Assembly (NCBI RefSeq): GCF_000402035.1
Contig: NC_021289.1
Span: 1,054,001 to 1,118,000, forward strand
Length of the DNA: 64,000 bases
Direction of reading: 5' to 3'
DNA from: Caballeronia insecticola
Lineage (GTDB): Bacteria; Pseudomonadota; Gammaproteobacteria; Burkholderiales; Burkholderiaceae
In this document: piece by piece, positions 51,397 through 59,953 of the stretch
Layout of the letters: every line of letters begins with the position of its first letter
Position numbering within the stretch: the stretch's first letter is position 1
The notes under the pieces: model-generated
Told to the model about the DNA's origin: nothing
The model's database searches: none
What the model saw: only the letters and a program-made list of their open reading frames with translations
Made by a program: the position numbers and the translations under genes

Positions 51397-52653
51397 GTGA
51401 AGCGCATTCTGGTGATCGGCGCGGGTTTCGCGGGACTCTGGAGCGCGCTTTCCGCCGCGCGCAAGCTCGATGAACTTCATCACGGCGCCGATGAAGCCGA
51501 AGTCGCGATCGTCAATCCAGCGCCTTTTCATAGCGTGCGGGTACGCAATTACGAACAGCCGCTCGACCCCACGCTCGTGCAACTCGACACCGTGCTCGGC
51601 CCGGCGGGCGTCAAGCTGATCCAGGCGAAGGCAACGGATATAGACAGTGCGAATCGCCGCGTCTGCATCGAGCGCGATGGCGCAACCGAGGCGCTCGACT
51701 ACGATCGCCTGATTCTCGCCGCCGGCAGCGTGCTGGTGCGCCCGCCCATTCCGGGACTCGAACGCTTCTCCTTCGATGTCGATACCTACGCCGGCGCGTG
51801 CAAGCTGCAGGCGCATCTGCTCACGCTGCCCGCCTTGCCCGATACGCCGGGACGCTATACGGCGGTCGTCGTCGGTGCGGGGCTGACGGGCATCGAACTC
51901 GCGGCGGAGCTGCCTTCGCGGCTGCGCGAGATCGTCGCCGACGACGATCGCGGCAAGGTGCGCGTCGTGCTCGCGGACCGCTCGACGCACATCGCGCATG
52001 CCATGGGCGGCGCGCAGCCCGTCATCGAAGGTGCGCTCAAGACGCTCGATGTCGACACGCGCGCGGGCGTGTCGCTCGAATCGCTCGATGCGCAAGGCGT
52101 GACGCTCACAGACGGCGCAACGAGCGAGCGTATCGAGGCCGCGACAGTCGTGTGGTGCGGCGGCATGCATGCGAACGCGCTCGCGGGACAGCTTCCCGTC
52201 ACGCTCGATCCGCTCGGGCGCGTACCCGTCGATGCGTTTCTGCGCGCGGAAGGCGTGCCGGGCGTGTTCGCCGCCGGCGATTGCGCGCGCATCTTGATCG
52301 ACGGTACGCGGCCGTCGGTGATGTCATGCCAGCATGGCCGGCCGATGGGACGCTACGCGGGCAATAACGCCGTCTGCGACTTGTTCGGCATGGAGATGCT
52401 GCCGCTATCGATCGACTGGTACACGACCATCTGCGATCTCGGGCCGTGGGGCGCGGTCTATACGGAGGGCTGGGACAGGAAGCTCGTCTCGGAAGGCGAG
52501 ACGGCAAAGGCGACGAAGCGGACGATCAACGGGGAGCGCATCTATCCGCCGAGGACCGGCGTGCGCGAGGACATTTTTCGGGCGGCGGCGCCCGTGGTGC
52601 AGACGCCGCCGCCGACTCAACGCAACCCGACTCAACGCGAAGACCCGCGCTGA
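51397..52653 (+). CDS. NAD(P)/FAD-dependent oxidoreductase (type II NADH dehydrogenase-like)
   Basis: A 418-residue two-dinucleotide-binding-domain flavoprotein. The FAD loop RILVIGAGFAGLWSA is at the N-terminus, VVVGAGLTGIELAAEL is the NAD(P)H loop near residue 160, and GVPGVFAAGDCAR binds the flavin ribityl. Its size and C-terminus, without the membrane-anchoring amphipathic helix of classical Ndh, fit the group that passes electrons from NAD(P)H to quinones or carriers. The start is a GTG at 51397 preceded by AAGGGG. A Pro/Thr-rich tail ends the chain. It is convergent with the aldolase gene. Confidence 0.88.
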   Translation: MKRILVIGAGFAGLWSALSAARKLDELHHGADEAEVAIVNPAPFHSVRVRNYEQPLDPTLVQLDTVLGPAGVKLIQAKATDIDSANRRVCIERDGATEALDYDRLILAAGSVLVRPPIPGLERFSFDVDTYAGACKLQAHLLTLPALPDTPGRYTAVVVGAGLTGIELAAELPSRLREIVADDDRGKVRVVLADRSTHIAHAMGGAQPVIEGALKTLDVDTRAGVSLESLDAQGVTLTDGATSERIEAATVVWCGGMHANALAGQLPVTLDPLGRVPVDAFLRAEGVPGVFAAGDCARILIDGTRPSVMSCQHGRPMGRYAGNNAVCDLFGMEMLPLSIDWYTTICDLGPWGAVYTEGWDRKLVSEGETAKATKRTINGERIYPPRTGVREDIFRAAAPVVQTPPPTQRNPTQREDPR

Positions 52654-52654
52654 A

Positions 52655-53557
52655 TCAGACCTTGTTGACGGACGCGCCGTAAATCTCGTCGATGGACGCT
52701 TCGAGCGTTTTATCGAACTCGCTGTCGCTCATCGACTTCTTCAACTCGTTGATGAGCGCGCGCGAGAAACTCGCGATCATGCCGTGGTTTTGCGCGAGCT
52801 TCTTGCATGCGTCGCTGCGCGTATAGCCGCCCGACAGCGCGACGACCCGCACGACACGCGGATGCTCGATCAGCGGGCGATAAAGATCCGCTTCGTCGGG
52901 AATGGTCAGCTTGATCATCACGTTGCTCGATTCCGGCAGCGCATTGAGACCCTTCAGCAATTCGTCGCGCAGAATCTTTTCCGCGCCCTTCTTGTCCGGG
53001 CTCTTGATCGACACTTCGGGTTCGAGAATCGGCACGAGACCGTGCTTGATGATCTGCGCGCCCACTTCGAACTGCTGCTTCGCCACGGCGGCGATGCCTT
53101 TCTCGGATGCCTGATGGATCACCGCGCGCATTTTCGTGCCGAACACGCCGAGCTTGGCGGCGCGCGCGAGCAGATCGTCGAGGCCGGGGATCGGCTTCAT
53201 CACCTGCACGCCGTCCGCTTCGGCTTCGAGGCCCTTGTCGACCTTGAGGAACGGCACGATGCCGCGCTCTTCCCACAGGAACGTCGGCACCGGCTTGCCT
53301 TCCGCTTCGCCGTCCATCGTGCGTTCGAACAGAATCGCGCCGATCACCTTCTCGCCCGTGAACGACGGCGCGGTCATGATGCGCACGCGCATCTCGTGCA
53401 TCAGCTTGAACATTTCGGCGTCGCCGTTGTAGGCGTCGTCCGGAATTCCGTATTGCCGCAGCGCGCCGGGCGTCGAACCGCCGCTCTGATCCAGTGCGGC
53501 GATAAAGCCATTCTTCTCAGCCATTTGCGCGAGCATCTTTTCGTTAGCCACGAACAT
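52655..53557 (-). CDS. Fructose-bisphosphate aldolase class I
   Basis: A 300-residue class I (Schiff-base) aldolase of the bacterial eukaryote-like group. MLAQMAEKNGFIAALDQSGGSTPGALRQYGI is the diagnostic N-terminus, FLKVDKGLE, VIHQASEKGI, PILEPEVSIK and MIKLTIPDE carry substrate and lysine positions, and RVVALSGGYTR the phosphate loop. The ATG at 53557 has AGGAGG only two bases before it; a GTG at 53551 is better placed and may be the real start. It ends one base from the convergent flavoprotein gene. Confidence 0.9.
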   Translation of the reverse strand: MFVANEKMLAQMAEKNGFIAALDQSGGSTPGALRQYGIPDDAYNGDAEMFKLMHEMRVRIMTAPSFTGEKVIGAILFERTMDGEAEGKPVPTFLWEERGIVPFLKVDKGLEAEADGVQVMKPIPGLDDLLARAAKLGVFGTKMRAVIHQASEKGIAAVAKQQFEVGAQIIKHGLVPILEPEVSIKSPDKKGAEKILRDELLKGLNALPESSNVMIKLTIPDEADLYRPLIEHPRVVRVVALSGGYTRSDACKKLAQNHGMIASFSRALINELKKSMSDSEFDKTLEASIDEIYGASVNKV

Positions 53558-53729
53558 TTCCTCCTCGAAGTTCAAACACCGGACATGCGCGAAGGCCATC
53601 CGGGCTTATGGTTCAGCCTCCTCAAGTGTAATGGTTTTGGCGCGCGCCTTTCTCGTGCAAATCCGACATTCCCGCGCAAATGGGGCGCGAGCGTGCGCAG
53701 GCGCACGCCCTGTCGGTCGATGAAAAGGC

Positions 53730-54164
53730 TCAGGAAGCCGCGGAATTCAGGCTGCCCGCGCCGGATCGCCACACGAAACGCATGGCGCGGCGCAGGAGAG
53801 AGGGAGCGCTTTCGAAATGAGTGGCTTGGGGTAATTCCGCCTGCGGTAATTCCACTTGCGGTAATTCCGCATGATCGTGCGATGCGTCCGCAATCGCATT
53901 CGCAATTGCAATTGCAATTGCTTCGACGACTTCAGGTTCCGGAGGCGGAAGCCTGTCACGCGCATCGCCGCAACGTTCGTTGAGCAGACGGCGCATGTCG
54001 GGGTCGTCGATCAGGGCTTGCGCGGTTGTCATGCCGCGTTCGAATTGCAGGGCATAGGCGATGTCGCCGAAGTTTTCGTAGCGGCCGCTATCGGCCAGCT
54101 CGAACGCCAGCTCGACGGTGCGCTGGCGCTTCCATGCATCGAGATCGTCGTGGGCTGTGCTCAC
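53730..54164 (-). CDS. Hypothetical protein with internal repeats
   Basis: A 144-residue protein that I do not recognise. The first ~65 residues are a charged helical domain (WKRQRTVELAFELADSGRYENFGDIAYALQ, ALIDDPDMRRLLNERC). Residues 82-91 are an Ala-Ile run (AIAIAIANAI) and 99-113 are three copies of a five-residue unit (AELPQ, VELPQ, AELPQ), both encoded by DNA repeats. The N-terminal half looks conserved and functional, while the tail looks repeat-expanded and variable. It has no clear operon partner. Confidence 0.65.
   Translation of the reverse strand: MSTAHDDLDAWKRQRTVELAFELADSGRYENFGDIAYALQFERGMTTAQALIDDPDMRRLLNERCGDARDRLPPPEPEVVEAIAIAIANAIADASHDHAELPQVELPQAELPQATHFESAPSLLRRAMRFVWRSGAGSLNSAAS
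53826..53870 (-). repeat. Three 15-bp tandem repeats
   Basis: Near-identical 15-bp units encode three ELPQ repeats in the hypothetical protein. Units differ at only a few positions, suggesting recent expansion. Confidence 0.8.
53892..53921 (-). repeat. GCAATT hexamer microsatellite
   Basis: A run of four to five GCAATT-type hexamers encodes the Ala-Ile stretch. Copy change keeps the reading frame, so it would vary protein length without a frameshift. Confidence 0.75.
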
Positions 54165-54470
54165 AGATGTCCTCTGCCTCGCGAATGAGGTGCAACGATG
54201 TTAGCCCGCGCCGCGCGAATTCCTGTTGTCCGGTCACAACAAGCAGACAAAACTCGCTTAAGAAATCATACAAAAAGCGCTTGCGTAAAGCCTTGAATTC
54301 GCGATAGCCCTTGCTTGACATGACGCCTTAACGGTATTTAATTTATTCACCCGTTCGCTTAAAAAATGGCGGGCGGCCGCCGACATCTCCTATCTGCGCT
54401 GTGAAGCAGTCCCGACGTATTGGATGTTCGCCCCTTGCCGAGCGCAATGTGCCTTTATCGGAGCCGCGTC
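54165..54470. other. Intergenic region upstream of the PBP4-like gene
   Basis: A 306-base gap, AT-rich from about 54240 to 54370. It contains the promoter at 54315-54342. No small gene with good coding character was seen. Confidence 0.5.
54315..54342 (+). promoter_or_regulatory. Sigma-70 promoter for the PBP4-like gene
   Basis: TTGACA (54315-54320), a 16-base spacer and TTTAAT (54337-54342), matching the consensus in 6 and 5 of 6 positions. It lies in an AT-rich block 128 bases before the start codon. Confidence 0.55.
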
Positions 54471-56129
54471 ATGATCCCGCTTTCAGGAAGTCCGGCACGC
54501 GTGGCCGCGCTTGCGCTTTCATGCGCGCTTGCCGCGCTCGTTGCATCTATCGCCGGATGCGGCGGTTCGGATTCGCCGGACACCTCCGTGCCGGACGCCA
54601 TCACGCAGGTCATGAAAAAGCCCTTATATCAGGGCTCGACGTGGGCATTGCGCGTCGTCGATCTGAACTCGGGCGATGTGATCTACGACATGAATTCGAA
54701 CGCGCAGCTTTATGTCGCGTCGGTGCGCAAGGTCTTTTCGCTGGGCGCGACGCTCGATCAATATGGCGCGCAGCATCAGTTTCAGACGCCGGTTTATCGG
54801 CTCGGCACTGTCGATGCAACCGGCACGCTCAACGGCAATCTCGTGCTCGTTGCGAGCGGCGATCTCTCGATGGGCGGCCGCACGAATCCCGACGGCACGC
54901 TCGCCATTTCGAACTTCGACCATAACGAAGCGAACAGCCTAGGCAATGCGCAGCTCACCGCGCCCGATCCGCTCGCGGGCTATAACCTGCTCGCCGCACA
55001 AGTGGCGGCGGCGGGCATCAAGACGATCAACGGCGACGTCGTGATCGACGACCGGCTTTTCGAGCCCTTCGATTTCCGCGACGAATTCTTCGTGCGGCCG
55101 ATCTTCGTCAACGACGACGTGGTCGATACGATCATCGGTCAAGGCAGCGCGGGCTCGGCGTCGCCGGTCGATTACCGGCCGAAGTCGACAGCCTTCACCG
55201 TTCAGTCCACGCTGATGACGACGGCCGCCGGCACGAACGCCGACATCGAAGTCACGCCCGAGCGCCCAGCGTGCTTCGGTGCGCTCAATTGCACCGGCGT
55301 CTTGAGCGGCACGATTCCGGCGGGCTACGTGCCGCCCATCGTCCCGAGCTTTCCGGTGATCCGCACGTTCCGCATCACGCAGCCGGCGAACTATGCGCGC
55401 ACCGTGCTCATCGAGGCGCTGGCGCGCGCGGGCGTGACCGTGAGCGCGGCGGCGGTCGCGAACAATCCGGTGCAGTTGCTGCCCGCGAAGAACGCCTATT
55501 CCGCGTCGACGCGCGTGGCGCAACTCACGTCGCAGACGCTGGACCAGTATGCGAAATGGATTTTGAAGGTCAGCTATAACATCGGCGCGGATACGAGCCT
55601 GATGCTGTTCGGCGTCGCGAACAACGGCTCGACGACACTCGACGCGGCGCTCGCAGCCGAACGCGCGACGCTCTCCGGCGCGTCGTTCAATGTGCCGATG
55701 GATCAGACGCATTTCATCGACGGCAGCGGCGGCGGCGAGACCACCGCGACGCCGATTGCGGTCATCGCGATGTTGCGCGCCATGAACGGCCGCGCGGCCT
55801 TCCCGGCTTATCTGGCTGCGATGCCGGTCCTGGGCGTCGATGGCTCGCTTGCAAGCACGACCGACTTCGAGAGCGATCCGACGCTCGCGGGCGCGAAGGG
55901 CAAGGTCTACGCGAAAACCGGCACGTACGCCGCAGGCACGGACGGCCCGAACGGGCCGCAGGTTCTGCTGAAGGGACAAGCCTTCGCGGGCTATATGGAC
56001 GCGAAGAGCGGCCGCAGGCTTGCGTACGCGCTGATCGTCAACAACGTGCCGATCAGCGATGTGCCCGAAGTCCTCAACGTGTTTCAGGACGAAGGCACGA
56101 TCTCGGCGATCATCTGGAAGCTACAGTAA
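54471..56129 (+). CDS. D-alanyl-D-alanine carboxypeptidase/endopeptidase, PBP4 (DacB/S13) family lipoprotein
   Basis: A 552-residue peptidase S13 member that cleaves D-Ala-D-Ala ends or peptidoglycan crosslinks in the periplasm. A signal peptide with lipobox-like SIAGC (C30) suggests lipid anchoring. The penicillin-binding motifs are complete: SVRK (S84, K87), SYN (S368) and KTG (K482). The long insert between the first two motifs is the DacB domain II/III. Start at 54471 follows GGAG. It has its own promoter in the AT-rich gap and ends 13 bases from a convergent hydrolase gene. Confidence 0.88.
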   Translation: MIPLSGSPARVAALALSCALAALVASIAGCGGSDSPDTSVPDAITQVMKKPLYQGSTWALRVVDLNSGDVIYDMNSNAQLYVASVRKVFSLGATLDQYGAQHQFQTPVYRLGTVDATGTLNGNLVLVASGDLSMGGRTNPDGTLAISNFDHNEANSLGNAQLTAPDPLAGYNLLAAQVAAAGIKTINGDVVIDDRLFEPFDFRDEFFVRPIFVNDDVVDTIIGQGSAGSASPVDYRPKSTAFTVQSTLMTTAAGTNADIEVTPERPACFGALNCTGVLSGTIPAGYVPPIVPSFPVIRTFRITQPANYARTVLIEALARAGVTVSAAAVANNPVQLLPAKNAYSASTRVAQLTSQTLDQYAKWILKVSYNIGADTSLMLFGVANNGSTTLDAALAAERATLSGASFNVPMDQTHFIDGSGGGETTATPIAVIAMLRAMNGRAAFPAYLAAMPVLGVDGSLASTTDFESDPTLAGAKGKVYAKTGTYAAGTDGPNGPQVLLKGQAFAGYMDAKSGRRLAYALIVNNVPISDVPEVLNVFQDEGTISAIIWKLQ

Positions 56130-56142
56130 GTCTTGCCGCTTA

Positions 56143-57009
56143 TCACGCAGCGACAAACGCCAGCACCGCGCGATTGAACGCGCCGGGGCTGGCGACGTTC
56201 ATCCCGTGCGATGCGCCCGCAATCGTCTGCCGCTCCGCGAACTCGATCCACTCTTCCAGCTTGTCGACGTTGTTGCGGAACATGCGCGGACTCTTCTGGC
56301 CGTCGATCAACAGCGTGCGGCATTTGATGTCGCGCGCGGCCTCGCGCGTGTAAGCGGGCAGCGGATCGCGGAACTGCTTGGGCAGCGTGAGCACGTTGTC
56401 GAGCGCCATGCGCCGAAAGCCTTCCGTGCTCTTGTTCCAGAAGCCGGGCATGCTCACCGAATCGACGAACATCTCAAGGCCCCGGTCGAATTCGCCTTGC
56501 TCGATCAAGTCGGCGACGCGCGCGCGCAACGCATTGGTCGCGGGCGGCAGCGTCGCGGCCACGGCCTGCGGCGTGGTTTGCAGCGGGCCGCCCGGATCGG
56601 CGAGCGTGAGCGTCTTCACGAGCCGCGGATGCTCCCGCGCCAGATGAAACGCAATGCAGCCGCCGCGCGAATGCCCGACGAGATGCACCGGCGCGAGATC
56701 GAGCGCTTCGATGAACGCGGCCATCTCCGCAACGTGCGCCTCCACGCTGAATTCGCCCTGCACGAAGGCATCGACGGCGGGCCAGTAGTGCGACAGACTC
56801 GGCGCGATGCAGCGGAACTGCTTCGCGAGCGGCAAGATTTGCGCGCTCCAGTAGCGGTAATCGCACAGCGATCCGTGCACGAACACGAGCGGTTCGCCCT
56901 CGCCGCAGTCGATATACGGCACGGAAATGCCGGAAGCCGTCGTGGCGAACGACGGTTCGGGCAGGCCCTGCACGGCAGTCAGCACGGAAAGATCGATTCG
57001 CGCGTTCAT
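56143..57009 (-). CDS. Alpha/beta hydrolase
   Basis: A 288-residue serine hydrolase. VFVHGSLCDYRYW holds the oxyanion loop, HLVGHSRGGCIAF the nucleophile serine in GxSxG, and GASHGMNVASP the catalytic histidine; IDGQKSPRMF is the acid region. It is cytoplasmic. AAAGGAG precedes the ATG at 57009. It is divergent from a LysR gene, which probably controls it. The sequence style resembles 3-oxoadipate enol-lactonase and related esterases, but the substrate is unknown. Confidence 0.87.
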   Translation of the reverse strand: MNARIDLSVLTAVQGLPEPSFATTASGISVPYIDCGEGEPLVFVHGSLCDYRYWSAQILPLAKQFRCIAPSLSHYWPAVDAFVQGEFSVEAHVAEMAAFIEALDLAPVHLVGHSRGGCIAFHLAREHPRLVKTLTLADPGGPLQTTPQAVAATLPPATNALRARVADLIEQGEFDRGLEMFVDSVSMPGFWNKSTEGFRRMALDNVLTLPKQFRDPLPAYTREAARDIKCRTLLIDGQKSPRMFRNNVDKLEEWIEFAERQTIAGASHGMNVASPGAFNRAVLAFVAA

Positions 57010-57126
57010 CGGTTGGCTCCTTTCCTGCACTATGCGCCGCTCCTATTCAAAAGAAAATCGCATAATATTGATAGAATCGTTCAGATTTTCTGATGGCAAA
57101 GTCCATATACAAAACCCGTTCGAATA

Positions 57127-57978
57127 ATGAAAGCGCTCGACCTGGATGTTCTCTCGATGATCGTCGCGGTGGCGGACACCGGCAATATCAGCCGCGCGGC
57201 GGAACTCGTGCATCGCTCGCAATCGGCGGTGAGCATGCAGATCAAGACACTGGAAACCGCGCTCGGCAAGCCGCTTTTCGTGCGCAAGCCGCGCAGCGTG
57301 GTGCCGACGCAGGACGGCGAAGTGCTGCTCACCTACGCACGCCGCATGATCGCGCTGCGCGACGAAGCGTGGGCGGCGGTCGTGCGGCCGGACGTGACCG
57401 GGCGCGTGGTGATCGGCGTTCCGGACGATTACGCGTCGTCGCTGTTTCCGCCGATCCTCAAGAAATTTTCGGCGACGTATCCGAAGGTGGAGATTCAGGT
57501 CGTCGGCTTGCCGAGCGTAGCCCTCGCGCCGATGGTGAAGGACGGCACCGTCGATCTCGTCTGCGCAACGCGCGTCAAAGGCCTTTCCGGCGAATTTCTG
57601 CGACACGAACCGATGGTCTGGGCCGCAGCGCCGGGCGCCACGGAAATCTGGAAGGAACGGCCGCTGCCGATCGCGGTGTTTCTGCCCGGCAGCGTCGCGC
57701 GCGAGAACGCGATTCGCAGCCTGGAGCGCGCGCGCATCGGCTATCGCACGTCGTACGAAAGCCCGAGCCTGCTCGGTCTTCTGACCATGGCCGAAGCCGG
57801 TCTCGCCGTCACGCCGCTTGCAAAGTGCGCGGTGCCCGCGCACTTCACGCTGCTCGGCGCGGCGCAAGGCTTGCCCGATATCGGCACGCTCGAAGTGGTG
57901 CTGGCGCGCAGCGCGGCGTCGAAACGTCCGCCGTGCGACTTTCTCGCCGAGCGCATCAGGGCCGAGTTGCGACGCTGA
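57127..57978 (+). CDS. LysR-family transcriptional regulator
   Basis: A 283-residue LysR protein, slightly short, with HTH GNISRAAELVHRSQSAVSMQIKTLE and effector start GRVVIGVPDDYASSLFPPIL. No clear Shine-Dalgarno precedes the ATG at 57127, but the MKALDLDVLSMI start is typical. It is divergent from the hydrolase gene, and its last 23 bases overlap the convergent squalene/phytoene synthase gene. Confidence 0.9.
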   Translation: MKALDLDVLSMIVAVADTGNISRAAELVHRSQSAVSMQIKTLETALGKPLFVRKPRSVVPTQDGEVLLTYARRMIALRDEAWAAVVRPDVTGRVVIGVPDDYASSLFPPILKKFSATYPKVEIQVVGLPSVALAPMVKDGTVDLVCATRVKGLSGEFLRHEPMVWAAAPGATEIWKERPLPIAVFLPGSVARENAIRSLERARIGYRTSYESPSLLGLLTMAEAGLAVTPLAKCAVPAHFTLLGAAQGLPDIGTLEVVLARSAASKRPPCDFLAERIRAELRR

Positions 57979-59017
57979 TTGCGGTGTCCAGGGCGCGCAC
58001 GCGGCGCGAAGTCCACGCGCGCAGCATGGCGTTCGATGCGACCATCGGCAACGACGCCGCCATGATGCGATACACATCGTTGCGCCGAACCTTCGAAATT
58101 TTCTGCGGATCGAGCCACGCGTCGTTATGCGCGAGCAGCACGAGCGTGTCGAGTCCGATCATGATCGGCCACAGGCAGGCGAGACGCAGACGCACCGCGC
58201 TTCGCGGAATGGCGAGCGTGTAGTCGATCGCATCCTGATAGAGCGCCAGCGACGTGCGCAACAATTCGAACAGCACGGGCCGCGCGCGCGCCGACGTTTG
58301 CGGATCCAGCAGATCGCGCGGCGTCAGACCCTGCTTTGCGAGCATCGATTCAGGCAGATAGCAGCGGCCGATACGCAGATCGCGCGCGCAATCGCGCAGC
58401 ACGTTTGTCATCTGCAACGCTTGGCCGAAGCGCACACCGCGCGTGAGCATCGTGTCGGGCGCGGCGCTCAGCGTGCCCGGCATGTGCGCATAAGTCATCT
58501 TCGTCCAGAATTCGCCGACGCAGCCCGCGACCAGATACGTGTAGCGATCCAGTTCGTCGAACGCGCCGAGTGCGGCGAGCTTGCCCGACGTTTCATCGGG
58601 GAAAGTGCGCAGATCGAATTCCATGCCGGTGGTGAGCGTCGTGACGATATCGCGCACCGCGGCCTGATCGGGCTCGCTCAATTGCGGCAGAATCGCGAGC
58701 GCGGCGCCCAGAGATTCGAGCAACGTGCGTTCATCGGGCTGCGCCTGCTGGCCCGCGACCTCGCCCGCGATCTGCGCGAGCGCGCCGTCGTCGGGTGCGC
58801 CGTTGACTTGCGCGCGCAGCGCGAGCAGCAAGTCGAGCCGGCGTTGCGGCGGGATCAGCGATGTATCCGCGATCGTATCGGCTGCACGCGCGAGCAGATA
58901 CGCAAGACCGATAGGATCGCGCATGCCGCCCGGCAAAATGCGCAGCGTGAGATAAAACGACCGCGACACGCTCTTGAGAAGCGGGCCGAGCAGAACGGCC
59001 CGGGACGAATTGTTCAT
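57956..59017 (-). CDS. Squalene/phytoene synthase family protein
   Basis: A 353-residue head-to-head prenyl synthase. Both aspartate-rich motifs are intact: DTIAD after YLLARAA (near residue 45) and DCARD after TNVLR (near residue 205), with the flap YLPES following. SRSFYLTLRILP opens the fold. Such enzymes join two farnesyl diphosphates to presqualene diphosphate and squalene. No hopene cyclase, HpnC/E or carotenoid gene is in the window, so the product path is open. It starts 22 bases after the rlpA stop on the same strand. The start at 59017 gives the family N-terminus. Confidence 0.85.
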   Translation of the reverse strand: MNNSSRAVLLGPLLKSVSRSFYLTLRILPGGMRDPIGLAYLLARAADTIADTSLIPPQRRLDLLLALRAQVNGAPDDGALAQIAGEVAGQQAQPDERTLLESLGAALAILPQLSEPDQAAVRDIVTTLTTGMEFDLRTFPDETSGKLAALGAFDELDRYTYLVAGCVGEFWTKMTYAHMPGTLSAAPDTMLTRGVRFGQALQMTNVLRDCARDLRIGRCYLPESMLAKQGLTPRDLLDPQTSARARPVLFELLRTSLALYQDAIDYTLAIPRSAVRLRLACLWPIMIGLDTLVLLAHNDAWLDPQKISKVRRNDVYRIMAASLPMVASNAMLRAWTSRRVRALDTAISVATRP

Positions 59018-59039
59018 GACGTGGATCGGAAGGTCTCGG

Positions 59040-59807
59040 CTAGGCGCGCGATGATCGCGCGCCAGCGAATTGTATCCGTCCGCGTGGATGACCCGTTTTG
59101 ACGTGCGCGTGTTTGACGTGACCACGCGGATGATGCGCGATATGCAGCATCACGCGCTTCGGATGCTTCGCGCTCGCCGTCCGCTCGACTTGATGCTTCG
59201 CGTTTGCCGCACGCTCGACCGGATGCTTCGCGCTTGCCGCGCGCTCGACATGATGGCCGCCAACATGATGGTCGGCTTCCTGGGCGACATGCCGGCTGAC
59301 GGGTTCGAGAATCACGTCCTCGCTGCCCGCTCTGAGCAGACCCAGTTTGCTCGCCGCCGCGTAGGACAGATCGATCGATCGGCCCTTCACATAAGGACCG
59401 CGATCGTTGATGCGCACGATGACCGACCGCGTCCTCGTCAGATTGCTGACGCGCACGAAGGTCCCGAGCGGAAGTTTGCGATGCGCCGCCGTGAACGCGT
59501 ACATGTCATAAGGTTCGCCGCTGGCCGTAGGACGCCCCTGAAATCTGCCTGCGTAATATGAGGCGCGTCCGATTTCGGCGATGTCAGTCGTTCGGGGACT
59601 GCGGTAATCGAACGGCTCGGCTTTCAGAGAATGCTTAGACTCGGATTTGGCGGGATGCTTCTTCTGGGCGTCGGGCAACGGCGGCAGCGGCGCGACCGAT
59701 ACATCGTGCGTCGTATGCGTGCGCGCCTCTGCCGTAACGGCGCCCGAGGTGGCGGCAACGGCGAGTCCAACCAGATGCCACGGTGTAACGAATCCTTTGT
59801 CCTGCAT
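59040..59807 (-). CDS. rlpA: RlpA-like lytic transglycosylase, double-psi beta-barrel, no SPOR domain
   Basis: A 255-residue exported protein with the RlpA double-psi beta-barrel (about residues 78-172): ASYYAGRFQGRPTASGEPYDM, AAHRKLPLGT, VRINDRGPYVKGRSIDLS. E98, H109 and D135 match the catalytic positions of known RlpA. It lacks both the lipobox and the SPOR domain of typical RlpA; instead residues 187-216 are three 10-residue repeats (VERAASAKHP type) and the C-terminus is His/Lys/Arg-rich. It probably cleaves naked glycan strands but is held at the wall differently. The squalene synthase gene follows by 22 bases. Confidence 0.88.
   Translation of the reverse strand: MQDKGFVTPWHLVGLAVAATSGAVTAEARTHTTHDVSVAPLPPLPDAQKKHPAKSESKHSLKAEPFDYRSPRTTDIAEIGRASYYAGRFQGRPTASGEPYDMYAFTAAHRKLPLGTFVRVSNLTRTRSVIVRINDRGPYVKGRSIDLSYAAASKLGLLRAGSEDVILEPVSRHVAQEADHHVGGHHVERAASAKHPVERAANAKHQVERTASAKHPKRVMLHIAHHPRGHVKHAHVKTGHPRGRIQFAGARSSRA
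59160..59249 (-). repeat. Three 30-bp tandem repeats in rlpA
   Basis: Three in-frame 30-bp units encode VERAASAKHP, VERAANAKHQ and VERTASAKHP (residues 187-216). They form a positively charged tail segment. Confidence 0.85.
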
Positions 59808-59953
59808 GAGCGAGCCTCTCCATGAAATACCGATACGTCTGGATCGGCTCGCTCACAACGTCTACGTCGCTTCAGGGTTGACGACAGCGACGCAAATATG
59901 ACTCAACGTTACACACGCGCGCGGCTTACAGCGCGCCTTTCGGTTTCACACAT

